Positions 38,262-47,429 of a stretch of 64,000 nucleotides of DNA are shown piece by piece. Each line of letters begins with the position of its first letter. Positions within the stretch are counted from its first letter, which is position 1. The position numbers were made by a program, and so were the translations under genes. Origin of the DNA: Alteromonas aquimaris. Its GTDB lineage: Bacteria > Pseudomonadota > Gammaproteobacteria > Enterobacterales > Alteromonadaceae. The stretch covers positions 1 through 64,000 of the forward strand of contig NZ_JAPFRD010000012.1 of the NCBI RefSeq assembly GCF_026183695.1, given 5' to 3'. The notes beneath the pieces are model-generated. The model saw nothing but the letters and a program-made list of their open reading frames with translations, had not been told where the DNA came from and did no database searches.

Positions 38262-40184
38262 ATGGAAAATAACATCAGCGAACTAAAAGCATTACCCATT
38301 GTGATTGCTGGCCCCATCTTGCGGCGACTTGACGCCGATCGAATGGTTGTCTGGGCTATTTCATCACAGCCCGATGAAATAGCGTTAAACCTATCGCATG
38401 CTAAGGGTGTCGTTTCCATTGCAAAACAAAACAACCGCAGTGTTAAAATTGGTGACCATGCCTATGTTTGGCTGTTAGAAGCAAAAGTCGCCTCGCCTTT
38501 TGCAGCAGGCGAAGTCTATTACTACGACCTCACTTTTTGCAATAAGGACACTACAGAAATATGGGCAAAAGAAAAACAGCCCCTCCTCTATTCGCCAGAG
38601 ACTCAGTTTAGTTTTCGTTATCAAAATAAGTTAACCAATATTTTGCATGGGTCGTGCCGGAAACCCCACTTTGAGGGAGAGGATGCATTACTCCAGGCAG
38701 ATAAATTAGTTGAGCAAGAACGAATAGATGGGACATCTCGCCCTGATCTGCTGCTATTTACCGGTGATCAAGTGTATGCCGATGATGTGGCAGGACCAAC
38801 GCTTCAGGCTATCCAACAAATTATTCAGCGTTTAAAATTGTTCGATGAGGCACTGGAAGGGGCAGCAATCACCCATAGCAGTGAGTTACCCGGTCACGAA
38901 CACAATTTTTATCAGAGACAACAAATTCTTCCGCAAATTGCGACCAATTCAACCTTATCAAAATTGTTTTTTGGCGCAGCTAAAAAACCGGTATTCACTT
39001 CCGTCAACGCCCAGAACCACCTTATCTCCTTTGCTGAAGTCATGGCCATGTACATTCTGTGCTGGTCAGATGCGATGTGGGAGCATACGCAATTTGACGC
39101 TTCAGAAATAAAGGAAGAGTTCAGATCCCGCTTCAGGGAAGAGGAGCCTATCGTAACCGCCTTTTCACAAGGGACGAAAAACGTAAGACGAGTGATGGCG
39201 CATATTCCTACCCTGATGATTTTCGATGATCACGACGTGACTGACGACTGGAATCTGACGCGGGGGTGGGAGGAGGAAGTATACAACCATCCTTTTTCTC
39301 GCCGAATGGTGGGTAACGCACTTATGGCTTATTGGCTATGCCAAGGCTGGGGCAATGCGCCTGAAAAATTTAACCACATCGAATCATTCGCAAAAAATGT
39401 ATTCTCACAAAACCAGTTAAATCAGCATGATGAGTTCATTAGCTTATTGTATGAACATGAGCACTGGCATTTTGCGCTGGATACACAACCTCCGTTATAT
39501 GTGATGGATACGCGAACCCGACGCTGGCGTTCAGAGTCGAGTAACTTAAAACCCTCGGGATTAATGGATTGGGAAGCATTGTGTGAGTTTCAACAAGCAA
39601 TCATTGGCCAACCTAGTGTCATTGTGGTCTCGGCGGCGCCGATTTACGGCGTCAAAGCCATTGAGGCCATTCAGAAAATATTCACCCAATTCGGTAAAGC
39701 ATTAACCGTGGACGCGGAAAACTGGATGGCGCATAAGGGAACCGCTAACGTGATATTAAACGTTTTTCGTCATGTAAAAACGCCTCCTGAGTTCATTATC
39801 CTATCGGGGGATGTGCATTACTCTTTCGTTTACGATGTGCGTCTTCGTTTTAGACGTAACAGCCCACATATTACTCAGTTTACCTGTAGCGGGCTTAAAA
39901 ATAGCTTCCCCGCTGGCTTACTCAGAAACCTAGACAGATTAAATCGATGGTTATACGGCCCAGACTCGCCACTTAACCTTTTAACACGCAGGCGCAACAT
40001 GTCAGTAAGTGCTTGCAAACCTTTCTTGAATAACGCGCAAACGTTAGTCAACAAACCTGCCTTGGGTCAGCTTTTGCTAACGCATGAGCATCGGGTTAAG
40101 CAGTGCAAAGTTTTGTGTAATGATGGAGAAAAGGTAGAATTCAGCATTACACCTGACAACCCTAACGAGGAAAAACTCAAATAA
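38262..40184 (+). CDS. PhoD-like metallophosphatase family protein
   Basis: A 640-residue protein without signal peptide, so probably cytoplasmic. Metallophosphatase motifs of the PhoD group: HGSCRKPHFEG near residue 129, LLFTGDQVYADDV near 166, MIFDDHDVTDDWN near 320, and ILSGDVHYSFVYD near 512. PhoD enzymes are calcium/iron phosphodiesterases, but intracellular PhoD-like proteins have unknown substrates. The stop shares one base with the fldB start. Confidence 0.88.
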   Translation: MENNISELKALPIVIAGPILRRLDADRMVVWAISSQPDEIALNLSHAKGVVSIAKQNNRSVKIGDHAYVWLLEAKVASPFAAGEVYYYDLTFCNKDTTEIWAKEKQPLLYSPETQFSFRYQNKLTNILHGSCRKPHFEGEDALLQADKLVEQERIDGTSRPDLLLFTGDQVYADDVAGPTLQAIQQIIQRLKLFDEALEGAAITHSSELPGHEHNFYQRQQILPQIATNSTLSKLFFGAAKKPVFTSVNAQNHLISFAEVMAMYILCWSDAMWEHTQFDASEIKEEFRSRFREEEPIVTAFSQGTKNVRRVMAHIPTLMIFDDHDVTDDWNLTRGWEEEVYNHPFSRRMVGNALMAYWLCQGWGNAPEKFNHIESFAKNVFSQNQLNQHDEFISLLYEHEHWHFALDTQPPLYVMDTRTRRWRSESSNLKPSGLMDWEALCEFQQAIIGQPSVIVVSAAPIYGVKAIEAIQKIFTQFGKALTVDAENWMAHKGTANVILNVFRHVKTPPEFIILSGDVHYSFVYDVRLRFRRNSPHITQFTCSGLKNSFPAGLLRNLDRLNRWLYGPDSPLNLLTRRRNMSVSACKPFLNNAQTLVNKPALGQLLLTHEHRVKQCKVLCNDGEKVEFSITPDNPNEEKLK

Positions 40185-40714
40185 TGTCTTCCCTGTCTAT
40201 AGGCCTGTTTTACGGCTCCACCACGTGCTACACCGAAATGGCTGCAGAAAAAATTCAAGCGCAACTGAACGCGCTGTTTGATGAGCAAGTGGTTAGCATG
40301 TACAACATTCAGGAAACCCCCTTAAAGCACGCTGAGCAGTTTGACATTATCATTTTTGGTATTTCCACCTGGGATTTTGGTGAATTACAAGAAGACTGGG
40401 AATCCTGCTGGGAAGATGTCTATAAGTTAGAACTTCGCGGTAAAACCATTGCACTGTTTGGATTAGGAGATCAAATCGGCTATACCGACTGGTTTCAGGA
40501 CGCTCTGGGAATGCTGCACGATGCACTTCTGCCATTGGAGTGTAAGATTATCGGTTACTGGCCTAATCAGGGCTACGAATTTGCCGAGTCAAAAGCGCTG
40601 ACCGAGGACAAATCTCACTTTGTGGGTTTATCGCTGGATGATGAAAATCAATATGATCTCACTGAAGAGCGCATTCACTCTTGGTGTCTTCAGCTTCTTG
40701 AAGAGTTAAGTTAA
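40184..40714 (+). CDS. fldB: flavodoxin FldB
   Basis: A 176-residue long-chain flavodoxin. FMN phosphate loop GLFYGSTTCYTEMAA at residues 7-21 (Ser-Thr-Thr with a Cys), flavin loops STWDFGELQEDWE near 61 and GLGDQIGYTDWFQDA near 93. FldB-type sequences differ from FldA in the loop. It carries low-potential electrons to reductases. Middle gene of a phoD-like/fldB/CLCA_X unit. Confidence 0.93.
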   Translation: MSSLSIGLFYGSTTCYTEMAAEKIQAQLNALFDEQVVSMYNIQETPLKHAEQFDIIIFGISTWDFGELQEDWESCWEDVYKLELRGKTIALFGLGDQIGYTDWFQDALGMLHDALLPLECKIIGYWPNQGYEFAESKALTEDKSHFVGLSLDDENQYDLTEERIHSWCLQLLEELS

Positions 40715-40720
40715 TCTTTA

Positions 40721-41545
40721 ATGCAACGAGAAAAAAGTCGCCTTCATCGCGAATACTTTCGTAACGGCAATTCTCATAGGGATGGCGCCGATGTTTCTTT
40801 TCAGGATATTAAAAAGCTTTTTAACTTTCGTACTATCACTATTGGGCGATGGGTAAGCGCGCAGGAGCAACAAATCGCTGCCAATTTATTTTTTGATGCG
40901 CTTTACGATTTGGCCGATATTTTACATGTGAGCGAACAAGTTATTTCGTTGAATGGCAGCTTATCGTTAGCGTTCGGAAGTGGAGGAGAAAAGCATGTCA
41001 GTGCACACTATCATCCCGGCAGGCGTCAATTAGCACTGGCTAAAAATGCAGGAGGCGGGGCATTAGCGCACGAATGGTTTCACGCATTTGATCACTATAT
41101 CGCAGGTAAGGTGTTTGCGGCGTCTCAAGCAAAGGATTTCGCCTCAGCACTCTGGCTTGCAGAGGCGACCCTGTTGTCCCATCCGCTCAACCTTAAATTA
41201 GATCATTGTTTTAAGGCTATTTTTTTAGACGAAACCTACACACCAAATGAGTTTGTAAATCGCAGTATACAAGCGGATAAGGCTATGGGCATGTATTACT
41301 ACTCTCAACCACAGGAGCTGGCGGCCAGGGCATTCGAGGCATGCGTGCAGGATAATGTGATAAAAAACGCGTTTTTGGTTCAGGGGACGAAACAGTCGGC
41401 CGAGGCTAGACTTGGTATCTATCCTCATGATATCTTGCGAAATCGAATACAAAATGCCTTTTTTGATTACTTTGCGCATTTAGGATTGGGTGTATCCCAA
41501 AGCAAACAGATGCAAAAGGCAGATAGCGTTGTAGCCGGTCAGTGA
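40721..41545 (+). CDS. CLCA_X family protein (LPD1-type, putative metallopeptidase fold)
   Basis: A 274-residue soluble protein 6 bases after fldB. The segment SLSLAFGSGGEKHVSAHY then GGGALAHEWFHAFDHYI near residue 107 has an HExxH-like HEWFHAFDH, expected for zinc binding in LPD1-type domains that occur also in large polymorphic mobile-element proteins. The CLCA_X name is from recollection of fldB neighbours in Vibrio and Shewanella. Proteolytic activity is not demonstrated. Confidence 0.7.
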   Translation: MQREKSRLHREYFRNGNSHRDGADVSFQDIKKLFNFRTITIGRWVSAQEQQIAANLFFDALYDLADILHVSEQVISLNGSLSLAFGSGGEKHVSAHYHPGRRQLALAKNAGGGALAHEWFHAFDHYIAGKVFAASQAKDFASALWLAEATLLSHPLNLKLDHCFKAIFLDETYTPNEFVNRSIQADKAMGMYYYSQPQELAARAFEACVQDNVIKNAFLVQGTKQSAEARLGIYPHDILRNRIQNAFFDYFAHLGLGVSQSKQMQKADSVVAGQ

Positions 41546-41664
41546 GTAGACATACCAAGCTGATTCATGAGAAAAGTAATCCAGTTTTGTAACAAAATAC
41601 TATTTATTTTGATTACATACAGTATACTTAACCGTTCAAGTGTAAGAGAAGAAAGTACCGAAAG

Positions 41665-42066
41665 ATGAAAAGAAAGAAGCATACTTCCGCCGATGACGAG
41701 GCGCAAATCGACATGACCCCCATGTTGGACATCGTGTTCATCATGTTGATTTTCTTCATTGTTACCACTTCATTCGTGAAAGAGAAAGGATTGGATGTTA
41801 ACCGTCCTGAAAACAATACAAAAACGGACAAACCTTCTAAGTCATTATCAATCCGTATAGATGCCAATGGCACTATTATGATGAATGGACGTGAAGTGGA
41901 TATTCGTCGTGTGGTGGCGAATACCCAGACCTTTTTAGCAGAAAACAATACCGATTCTGCTGGTATTCAAGCCGATAAGGATACTGAGCATGGTGTTGTG
42001 GTAGAAGTGATGAACCAGGTCAAAATTGCTGGAATCGAAAAAGTTTCAGTGCTGGTTAAATCTTAA
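41665..42066 (+). CDS. exbD: ExbD/TolR-type biopolymer transport protein
   Basis: A 133-residue inner-membrane protein with one N-terminal helix. The MTPMLDIVFIMLIFFIVTTSF segment holds the conserved membrane Asp (about residue 25) that carries protons in ExbB-ExbD energy coupling to TonB. The periplasmic domain follows. Unusually, no exbB or tonB lies beside it, so the partner must be elsewhere. Followed by a strong terminator. Confidence 0.92.
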   Translation: MKRKKHTSADDEAQIDMTPMLDIVFIMLIFFIVTTSFVKEKGLDVNRPENNTKTDKPSKSLSIRIDANGTIMMNGREVDIRRVVANTQTFLAENNTDSAGIQADKDTEHGVVVEVMNQVKIAGIEKVSVLVKS

Positions 42067-42081
42067 CTATTCATGCATTAT

Positions 42082-42110
42082 AAAAAAACCGCCTAGATGG
42101 CGGTTTTTTT
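42082..42110. terminator. intrinsic terminator after exbD
   Basis: A-run plus CCGCC, a 5-base loop, GGCGG plus T-run; perfect 12-base arms, 15 bases after the stop. Confidence 0.9.
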
Positions 42111-42209
42111 ATTTATCATTTTAAACTTTTTCTGCAACGCGTAATTTAGTATTACTTATTTTTGTTCTGCAACCGAGAGTTGCCACTTAACTTGCACACG
42201 AGCCGATAT

Positions 42210-43331
42210 ATGGATAAACAAGTTTATACGTTTGATGCAGCCCTGTATGATGAACTCAAAGGCATCAACATACTTCAGGCCGTTGCTCCATTGAACTACC
42301 GCCAAGAAAAAGCCGCCTTTCTTGATTCCAACTATCGGTATACGCCAAGATTTAATTATGCCAAAACCGAGGTTGATGTCTTCTCACGTAAAAGAGCGCT
42401 TTACAATCTTCCCTTAGAGTCGCTAACCCATCCTACCCTCATTACGCTTTATCAGCAGGTAATTCATTCATATGCGGATAAACTTGACCAATTTCTGGCA
42501 GTGGGCACACCTGATTTTCTGTACGATTCCATGCGTTACTACGGTGAACCCTCTGTCAAAGATATTCGCAATGCCCACTTTATTTTACATCTCCCAGATG
42601 AACCTGAGGAAAATGAAACAGAGTATGATTCAGCCGGAATTAGCAAGTGGTTAACCGCCTTTGCCGAAAACGCCGGGTACGATTACGACATTGTGCTAGA
42701 TAATACGATGATTGCGAATGCGATGGTTTCAGACATAAAAGTGAAAGTAAACCAGAGTGCTCGAATTAAGGAAACCGAACTAAAAGCGCTTGCGCATCAT
42801 GAGTTAGGCGTACATTTAGCTACCACCTTAAACGCCAAACAACAGCCGCTGAAAATCATGACGCTAGGCTCACCCGTTAATACAACAACGCAAGAAGGCT
42901 TGGCGATTTTATGCGAGTACCTGTCAGGCAATTTGACCCTCTCACGTTTGAAAGTGTTAGCGATGCGAGTGTTAGCTGTCGCCTCTCTCATCAAAGATAA
43001 GCACTTTAACGAAACCTTTTTACTGTTAAAAGAGCAGTATCACGTGCCAGACGAGCAAGCTTTTACCATTACTGCCCGCGTGTACCGTGGTGGCGGTTTC
43101 ACTAAAGATTATTTGTATTTGCAGGGTTTTAGGCAAATGTTAAATGCCTACGAACAGCGGCAGGATTTTCATCATTTATTGTGTGGTAAGGCGTCGCTTG
43201 AACAGTTGGATCTGATATCCGAGATGGTGAATGAAGGTTATCTGATTGCGCCTAAATTCATTAGTCCAGCTATCAAACAACCGGCCCAATTAAGTGAAGT
43301 AGATAAATTTATTGCGCATGCGATTAAATAA
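42210..43331 (+). CDS. QEGLA-motif protein (DUF1704, putative metallohydrolase)
   Basis: A 373-residue protein of the group annotated as flavohemoglobin-expression-modulating QEGLA-motif protein. It shows ALAHHELGVHLAT near residue 194 (HExxxH metal site) and TTQEGLAILCEYLSG near 229, the family signature. The family resembles tyrosine-carboxypeptidase-type zinc proteins. Often found with a glutathione-synthetase-like gene, which is absent here. I start at ATG 42210 (MDKQVYTF), the point where similarity to the family begins; the frame runs back to 42162. Confidence 0.85.
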   Translation: MDKQVYTFDAALYDELKGINILQAVAPLNYRQEKAAFLDSNYRYTPRFNYAKTEVDVFSRKRALYNLPLESLTHPTLITLYQQVIHSYADKLDQFLAVGTPDFLYDSMRYYGEPSVKDIRNAHFILHLPDEPEENETEYDSAGISKWLTAFAENAGYDYDIVLDNTMIANAMVSDIKVKVNQSARIKETELKALAHHELGVHLATTLNAKQQPLKIMTLGSPVNTTTQEGLAILCEYLSGNLTLSRLKVLAMRVLAVASLIKDKHFNETFLLLKEQYHVPDEQAFTITARVYRGGGFTKDYLYLQGFRQMLNAYEQRQDFHHLLCGKASLEQLDLISEMVNEGYLIAPKFISPAIKQPAQLSEVDKFIAHAIK

Positions 43332-43360
43332 GAAAGCCGGCTCACGCCGGCTTCTTTTTA
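43332..43360 (+). terminator. intrinsic terminator after QEGLA gene
   Basis: AAGCCGGC, a 4-base loop, GCCGGCTT and CTTTTTA, directly after the stop codon. Confidence 0.85.
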
Positions 43361-43448
43361 CTTTTTAATTAAGTTGTACCACTGCTATGAAATGTCTCTC
43401 TTCATCGCAAGTGTATAAAAACTGCCTTAGAAGCGGTTTTCCCATTCA

Positions 43449-44237
43449 CTATACTTTCCGCTTTTTCAAGCGAACCAGCGAAGCGAGCAATAACCACGCA
43501 GTGGCCGGCGCAAATACCTCGGCCGGTGTGATCACACTTAGTGCGGAAAACACGGCTGTCTGACTTTCCGTGTAAACCCCAACATTGCCACCAGCGAATA
43601 ACAGATCGTCGAAGTTAAAATTGACAGCTGATTCGGTCAACTCCGGGTTCTGGCTTGATGGAGTTTGAGCTGATTGATCTCCTTGCACGTTTTGCGTGGT
43701 ACCCGTTAACGTAAGGGCAAAACTACTTCCTTCGCGGGTAAGTGAGAATGAATACAAAGCTTCATCTACCCAGAAAAGATTGGCCCAATTCATCACCGTA
43801 TTGCTCACGCCACCTTCTTCTTTGACCAGAAATAAGCCTGACTTGCCGGTAATATCACTCACCCCGCCCTGGCTCCAGCCGAGGCGATAATGATTGTCTG
43901 CATCCTGCCAGCCGAAAACAATTCCTAAGATATCGTCGTCGTTACATGAACCCTCGTCGGGTGTCGCACATGCGCTGTTTGAGGCATAGGTAGGAGAAAA
44001 TTTACCGCTAAAGACAAAATCACTGTTTATTGAAAAATCACTGATCAACGAGCCCGATGAGTTGCTTAGCTTAGTTGGCGTGTTAGAGAGCAACCGCGTC
44101 CAGCCATCTTTGGTGCTGATGCGATTAGACGATGGGGACAACTCATAACTCCAGTTTTTGGTATCAACTGGGATCACTGCTGCGGAGCTTACACCCGAAA
44201 TACAAATTGCAAAAACTGCTGCAAACAACCTTTTCAA
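43449..44237 (-). CDS. exported TSP-C-terminal-like protein with PEP-CTERM-like tail
   Basis: A 262-residue secreted protein. I propose a TTG start at 44237 because GGAG lies 7 bases upstream and the product then begins with a clean signal peptide (MKRLFAAVFAICISGVSSA); ATG frames at 44267 and 44339 add a polar leader and lack a ribosome site. The body (LGIVFGWQDADNHYRLGWSQ and following strands) resembles the thrombospondin C-terminal lectin-like fold. The tail is FAPATAW, a hydrophobic helix and RLKKRKV, a PEP-CTERM-like sorting signal. Divergent from the exopolysaccharide locus across 201 bases, so a matrix role is possible. Confidence 0.75.
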   Translation of the reverse strand: MKRLFAAVFAICISGVSSAAVIPVDTKNWSYELSPSSNRISTKDGWTRLLSNTPTKLSNSSGSLISDFSINSDFVFSGKFSPTYASNSACATPDEGSCNDDDILGIVFGWQDADNHYRLGWSQGGVSDITGKSGLFLVKEEGGVSNTVMNWANLFWVDEALYSFSLTREGSSFALTLTGTTQNVQGDQSAQTPSSQNPELTESAVNFNFDDLLFAGGNVGVYTESQTAVFSALSVITPAEVFAPATAWLLLASLVRLKKRKV

Positions 44238-44438
44238 AGAACTTCTCCACTGGTATTTTGCCTGCATTTTAATCAATAGTGGGGGTAAAGGCAATTTATC
44301 TTTGTCGGCTACTCGATTAGTAGCACTACACGCTTGCACCAGTATTTAACAAGTGGTAAAACCCTTTAACATAGAATCTATACTGCAACCCAATCAAGTA
44401 GCATCTCTCTGTTTTTATATAAACAAGTACAATAAATT

Positions 44439-46433
44439 ATGCGCTATTTTTCCAGATGTTTAAATTTCGCCATAGCATTGGCAGGGATCGCATTAGGGCC
44501 GACCGCCCTGGCGCAAACCACCAACTTGACTCCCCAACAATTCTGGCAAACATTCGAACAAGCTTATAATGAAACGCTGCAGGTGATGGAAACCCCGCAA
44601 GCGCTAACGGATGCTGCGGCGATACTTAATACCTCATGTGCAGCGCGTATTTTGCCGCATGGTATTTCACCCTATCTGCAAGAACAGGCCGAATACTGGA
44701 AGCACAATTATGGCATAGAGCTGCGAGCCGGATTAACCAGTGGCGATATTGAATCCAGCGACTTCGATGAGCAAGGCAGTACGTATGTTGAATTGTCTTG
44801 GGACGTGTTAGATAACGGCTATAAAGAATTTCAACACCGTAGCAAAGACTTTAAACGCAAGGCGCAATTAGAAAAAGTTTTATATGATATTCGCAAACAG
44901 ACATTTGATTACCGCTGTCGAGAGTATCAAATTCACGCACGTTTCGACAGCACCTTACTTTCTTTAAAGCGTACCTTATTGGCTTTGATGGAAAAAGTTT
45001 ATCTGGTGGAGGAAGAAGCCTATTTTAAAGGGGATAGCTATCTTGACGAGTTACTTCTGTCTGAAGAGTCAGTGGTGCAGTTACGCTACCAGATTGAACA
45101 GTTAGAAAGTACTGTCGAAGCACAAGAACATGTGACGAACCCGCCGCTGATAGACGTAGATATTGATGCCATCCTGCTGGCGACTCAGAATAATACAAGC
45201 TTACATACGGTTCAGCGACTACAACGACAGGAATACGCAAATACCAACCCTTACCAGAATGGTGCCCGGTTACGTCTATTTCTTAGAAAAGAGTTAGATA
45301 TCCTCGCCTCCCAGAGGGACGACCTGGTAGCAGGATTACGCTTTTCCATGCCCATTACCTTCAAGCAAAAAGTAGATGAGTCTTTAAAGCTGAACCGGAT
45401 AGAAAAAGATGCCGAGGCTGACACCTGGGAGCGCATTCAACGTATAAAATACGCGTATACTAGCTATCAGGAGCAATTACAGCGGGTTATCACCCAAAAA
45501 TACCGCTACAAACGAGCTAATGAGCGTATTCGAAGGGTGTTAGTCAAACAGTCGCTGAATGAGTCATTGCGTCCGTCTGCTGTTGTCGCCCGCCTTAAAA
45601 ACTACGCTGAGTCTGCCATCGAGCTACTCGAGGCCAAACGAGAACTGTATGCCCGAATTAACAATATCTTTCTGGTTAGTCACGTCCCCTTTACCGCTGA
45701 CAAACTTGCCCCGGCGCCCAACGTCGAGTTAACCAACCGTCACCGACCTAACTTGCGCGCTATGTATATATGGTCTGATACATTTAATCAGATGAGTAAC
45801 GCACAGCTGCATTTATTGCTGCGTACGAAACAAATTCATCGCCCAGTTGTTTCGTTTTCTAAAAATACAAACTTACCTAAACTGACTGAGTTTATAGCTG
45901 AGCAAAAGAAAAAGAATAAGCCTGTTGAGCTGATGTTAAGCACGAACACATGGATCCGCAAAGACAAACGCCCACAAGCATTATCCTATATTGGTAACGT
46001 AATCACGTATGCCCACACGGTACATCTGGATATTGAACCTCAGGTACTCGCAGATTATGACGAGAAAAAGGATGCCTATCAGCAGGACTATATTGAGCTG
46101 ATAAGCGCTATCAGGACAGCTTACCCTGACCTTGAACTTTCTATTTCAGTCCCGTTTCATTGGCAGGAAAGCACCTACCGCAAGCTTCAACCACTAGTAA
46201 AACGCATGTATGTCATGCTTTATGAATCACCCGTAGCGGAGGTGATTAAGCGTAGAGCCAGTAAATTACTGCCGATTATCGGCCGCGATAAATTCGTTGC
46301 AGCGCTGAGAACGAATGATTTTGCTAATGAATATGAACTGGAAAAAATGATCCGTCGCCTTACCACTGAGGGTGTGAATGAGTTTGCGATTCACGATGCC
46401 AAAGGCGTAATTAGTTGGGAACAGTTGCCATGA
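44439..46433 (+). CDS. TolC-like outer-membrane protein fused to a glycoside-hydrolase-like barrel
   Basis: A 664-residue exported protein. Signal peptide to about residue 25 (PTALAQ). Residues ~90-415 are long helices and strands of the TolC outer-membrane-factor type (EYWKHNYGIELRAG, YVELSWDVLDNGYKEFQHR, later LVAGLRFSMPIT). Residues ~425-664 look like a TIM-barrel glycoside-hydrolase-related domain: HLDIEP near 528, LSISVPFHW near 567, MYVMLYES near 588 and EFAIHDAKGV near the end. I infer an export channel with an attached polysaccharide-processing or binding domain. First gene of a four-gene unit; the next gene's ATG overlaps its stop. The fusion is unfamiliar to me. Confidence 0.7.
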   Translation: MRYFSRCLNFAIALAGIALGPTALAQTTNLTPQQFWQTFEQAYNETLQVMETPQALTDAAAILNTSCAARILPHGISPYLQEQAEYWKHNYGIELRAGLTSGDIESSDFDEQGSTYVELSWDVLDNGYKEFQHRSKDFKRKAQLEKVLYDIRKQTFDYRCREYQIHARFDSTLLSLKRTLLALMEKVYLVEEEAYFKGDSYLDELLLSEESVVQLRYQIEQLESTVEAQEHVTNPPLIDVDIDAILLATQNNTSLHTVQRLQRQEYANTNPYQNGARLRLFLRKELDILASQRDDLVAGLRFSMPITFKQKVDESLKLNRIEKDAEADTWERIQRIKYAYTSYQEQLQRVITQKYRYKRANERIRRVLVKQSLNESLRPSAVVARLKNYAESAIELLEAKRELYARINNIFLVSHVPFTADKLAPAPNVELTNRHRPNLRAMYIWSDTFNQMSNAQLHLLLRTKQIHRPVVSFSKNTNLPKLTEFIAEQKKKNKPVELMLSTNTWIRKDKRPQALSYIGNVITYAHTVHLDIEPQVLADYDEKKDAYQQDYIELISAIRTAYPDLELSISVPFHWQESTYRKLQPLVKRMYVMLYESPVAEVIKRRASKLLPIIGRDKFVAALRTNDFANEYELEKMIRRLTTEGVNEFAIHDAKGVISWEQLP

Positions 46434-47428
46434 AACTTCACAATAAAAAGAGTGTGTTACACGCCGCACCGCATTCACATCCTCCAAGAAAGAAAACCCC
46501 CATTATTACCCAGTGGCTTTATATTATTTTCTTGATCGGCATTTGCCTGTATGTACTGTATTTTGTGTGGAAACAGGCATTTACTATTCAGACTGCCGGG
46601 GTGATTGAAACCCAGTCATTTAGCATAAAATCGCCCTACTCCGGGTTACTTACTAGCTTTGCGCCCGAACATGGCCAGCAAATCTCCCGCGGCGACATCA
46701 TCGGTATGGTCTCACCACTGGAAACCTGTGAACCTGAAGACAACACAAAAGATGAGCGCGCTTTGCGTTACCGAATTCAGGACGCGAAATTCGACCTGCA
46801 ATTATTAATTGATGAACATCAAATTGACCAGCGGGAATATGAACGATTGCAGACACAAGACAGAAAGCTTAAGCGAGCATTGGAAGTAAACGCGCCCCTG
46901 AACAACGAAAGTGATAAATTACGTCTGAAATTAGCCAAACAACAGGCAGAAATAAACGTTGAAAAAGCCAAAGTGAAGGCGTTAGAGGCAAGGTATCACG
47001 AATTAACTGCGTTACCCCCTACGATCGAGCCGGCCCGCTGCCGCCCTCGCGCGATTGTGGCAAATCAGTCAGGCACGGTGGCAGCCGTGCCTGCCACTCA
47101 GGGAGATGCGGTCAAGGCGGGTGAAACTATATTGACACTCATGCCTGACAATCCAAAACTTACTCTTACAGCATATCTTGAGGTCAGTGAGTTTAATGAT
47201 CTTGTCGTTGGCGATACCCTTTCAATTATTCTACCCGATGAATCTCACTCAAGCGGCAGGGTAGTTCAGATCGCTTCGTCTGCTACTGGTCGCCACGACT
47301 TAGAGTATGACAACTACCGTCCCGTGTTACCTCAACTAAAGGTTACCTTGGTACCCACCGATGTTACAGAAGCACAGAAATGGGTTCGCTTTGATAAGTT
47401 TCAGGTTTTAGTCGAAGGAGTAGAGTGA
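46430..47428 (+). CDS. HlyD-family periplasmic adaptor
   Basis: A 332-residue membrane-fusion protein: one membrane helix (27-47), a split lipoyl/barrel-sandwich domain (about 52-90 and 205-245), a helical hairpin (about 100-185) and a beta-barrel end. Such adaptors join an inner-membrane engine to an outer-membrane channel, here presumably the TolC-like protein encoded just upstream (4-base overlap) and the glycosyltransferase downstream. It compares with Alg44 of alginate synthesis but has no PilZ domain. The frame also opens at TTG 46415, inside the previous gene; ATG 46430 is preferred. Confidence 0.88.
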   Translation: MKLHNKKSVLHAAPHSHPPRKKTPIITQWLYIIFLIGICLYVLYFVWKQAFTIQTAGVIETQSFSIKSPYSGLLTSFAPEHGQQISRGDIIGMVSPLETCEPEDNTKDERALRYRIQDAKFDLQLLIDEHQIDQREYERLQTQDRKLKRALEVNAPLNNESDKLRLKLAKQQAEINVEKAKVKALEARYHELTALPPTIEPARCRPRAIVANQSGTVAAVPATQGDAVKAGETILTLMPDNPKLTLTAYLEVSEFNDLVVGDTLSIILPDESHSSGRVVQIASSATGRHDLEYDNYRPVLPQLKVTLVPTDVTEAQKWVRFDKFQVLVEGVE

Positions 47429-47429
47429 A

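Noticed and set aside
43449..44339. Longer form of the TSP-like protein starting at 44339
   Set aside because: No ribosome site and a polar leader before the signal peptide; the TTG at 44237 is better supported.
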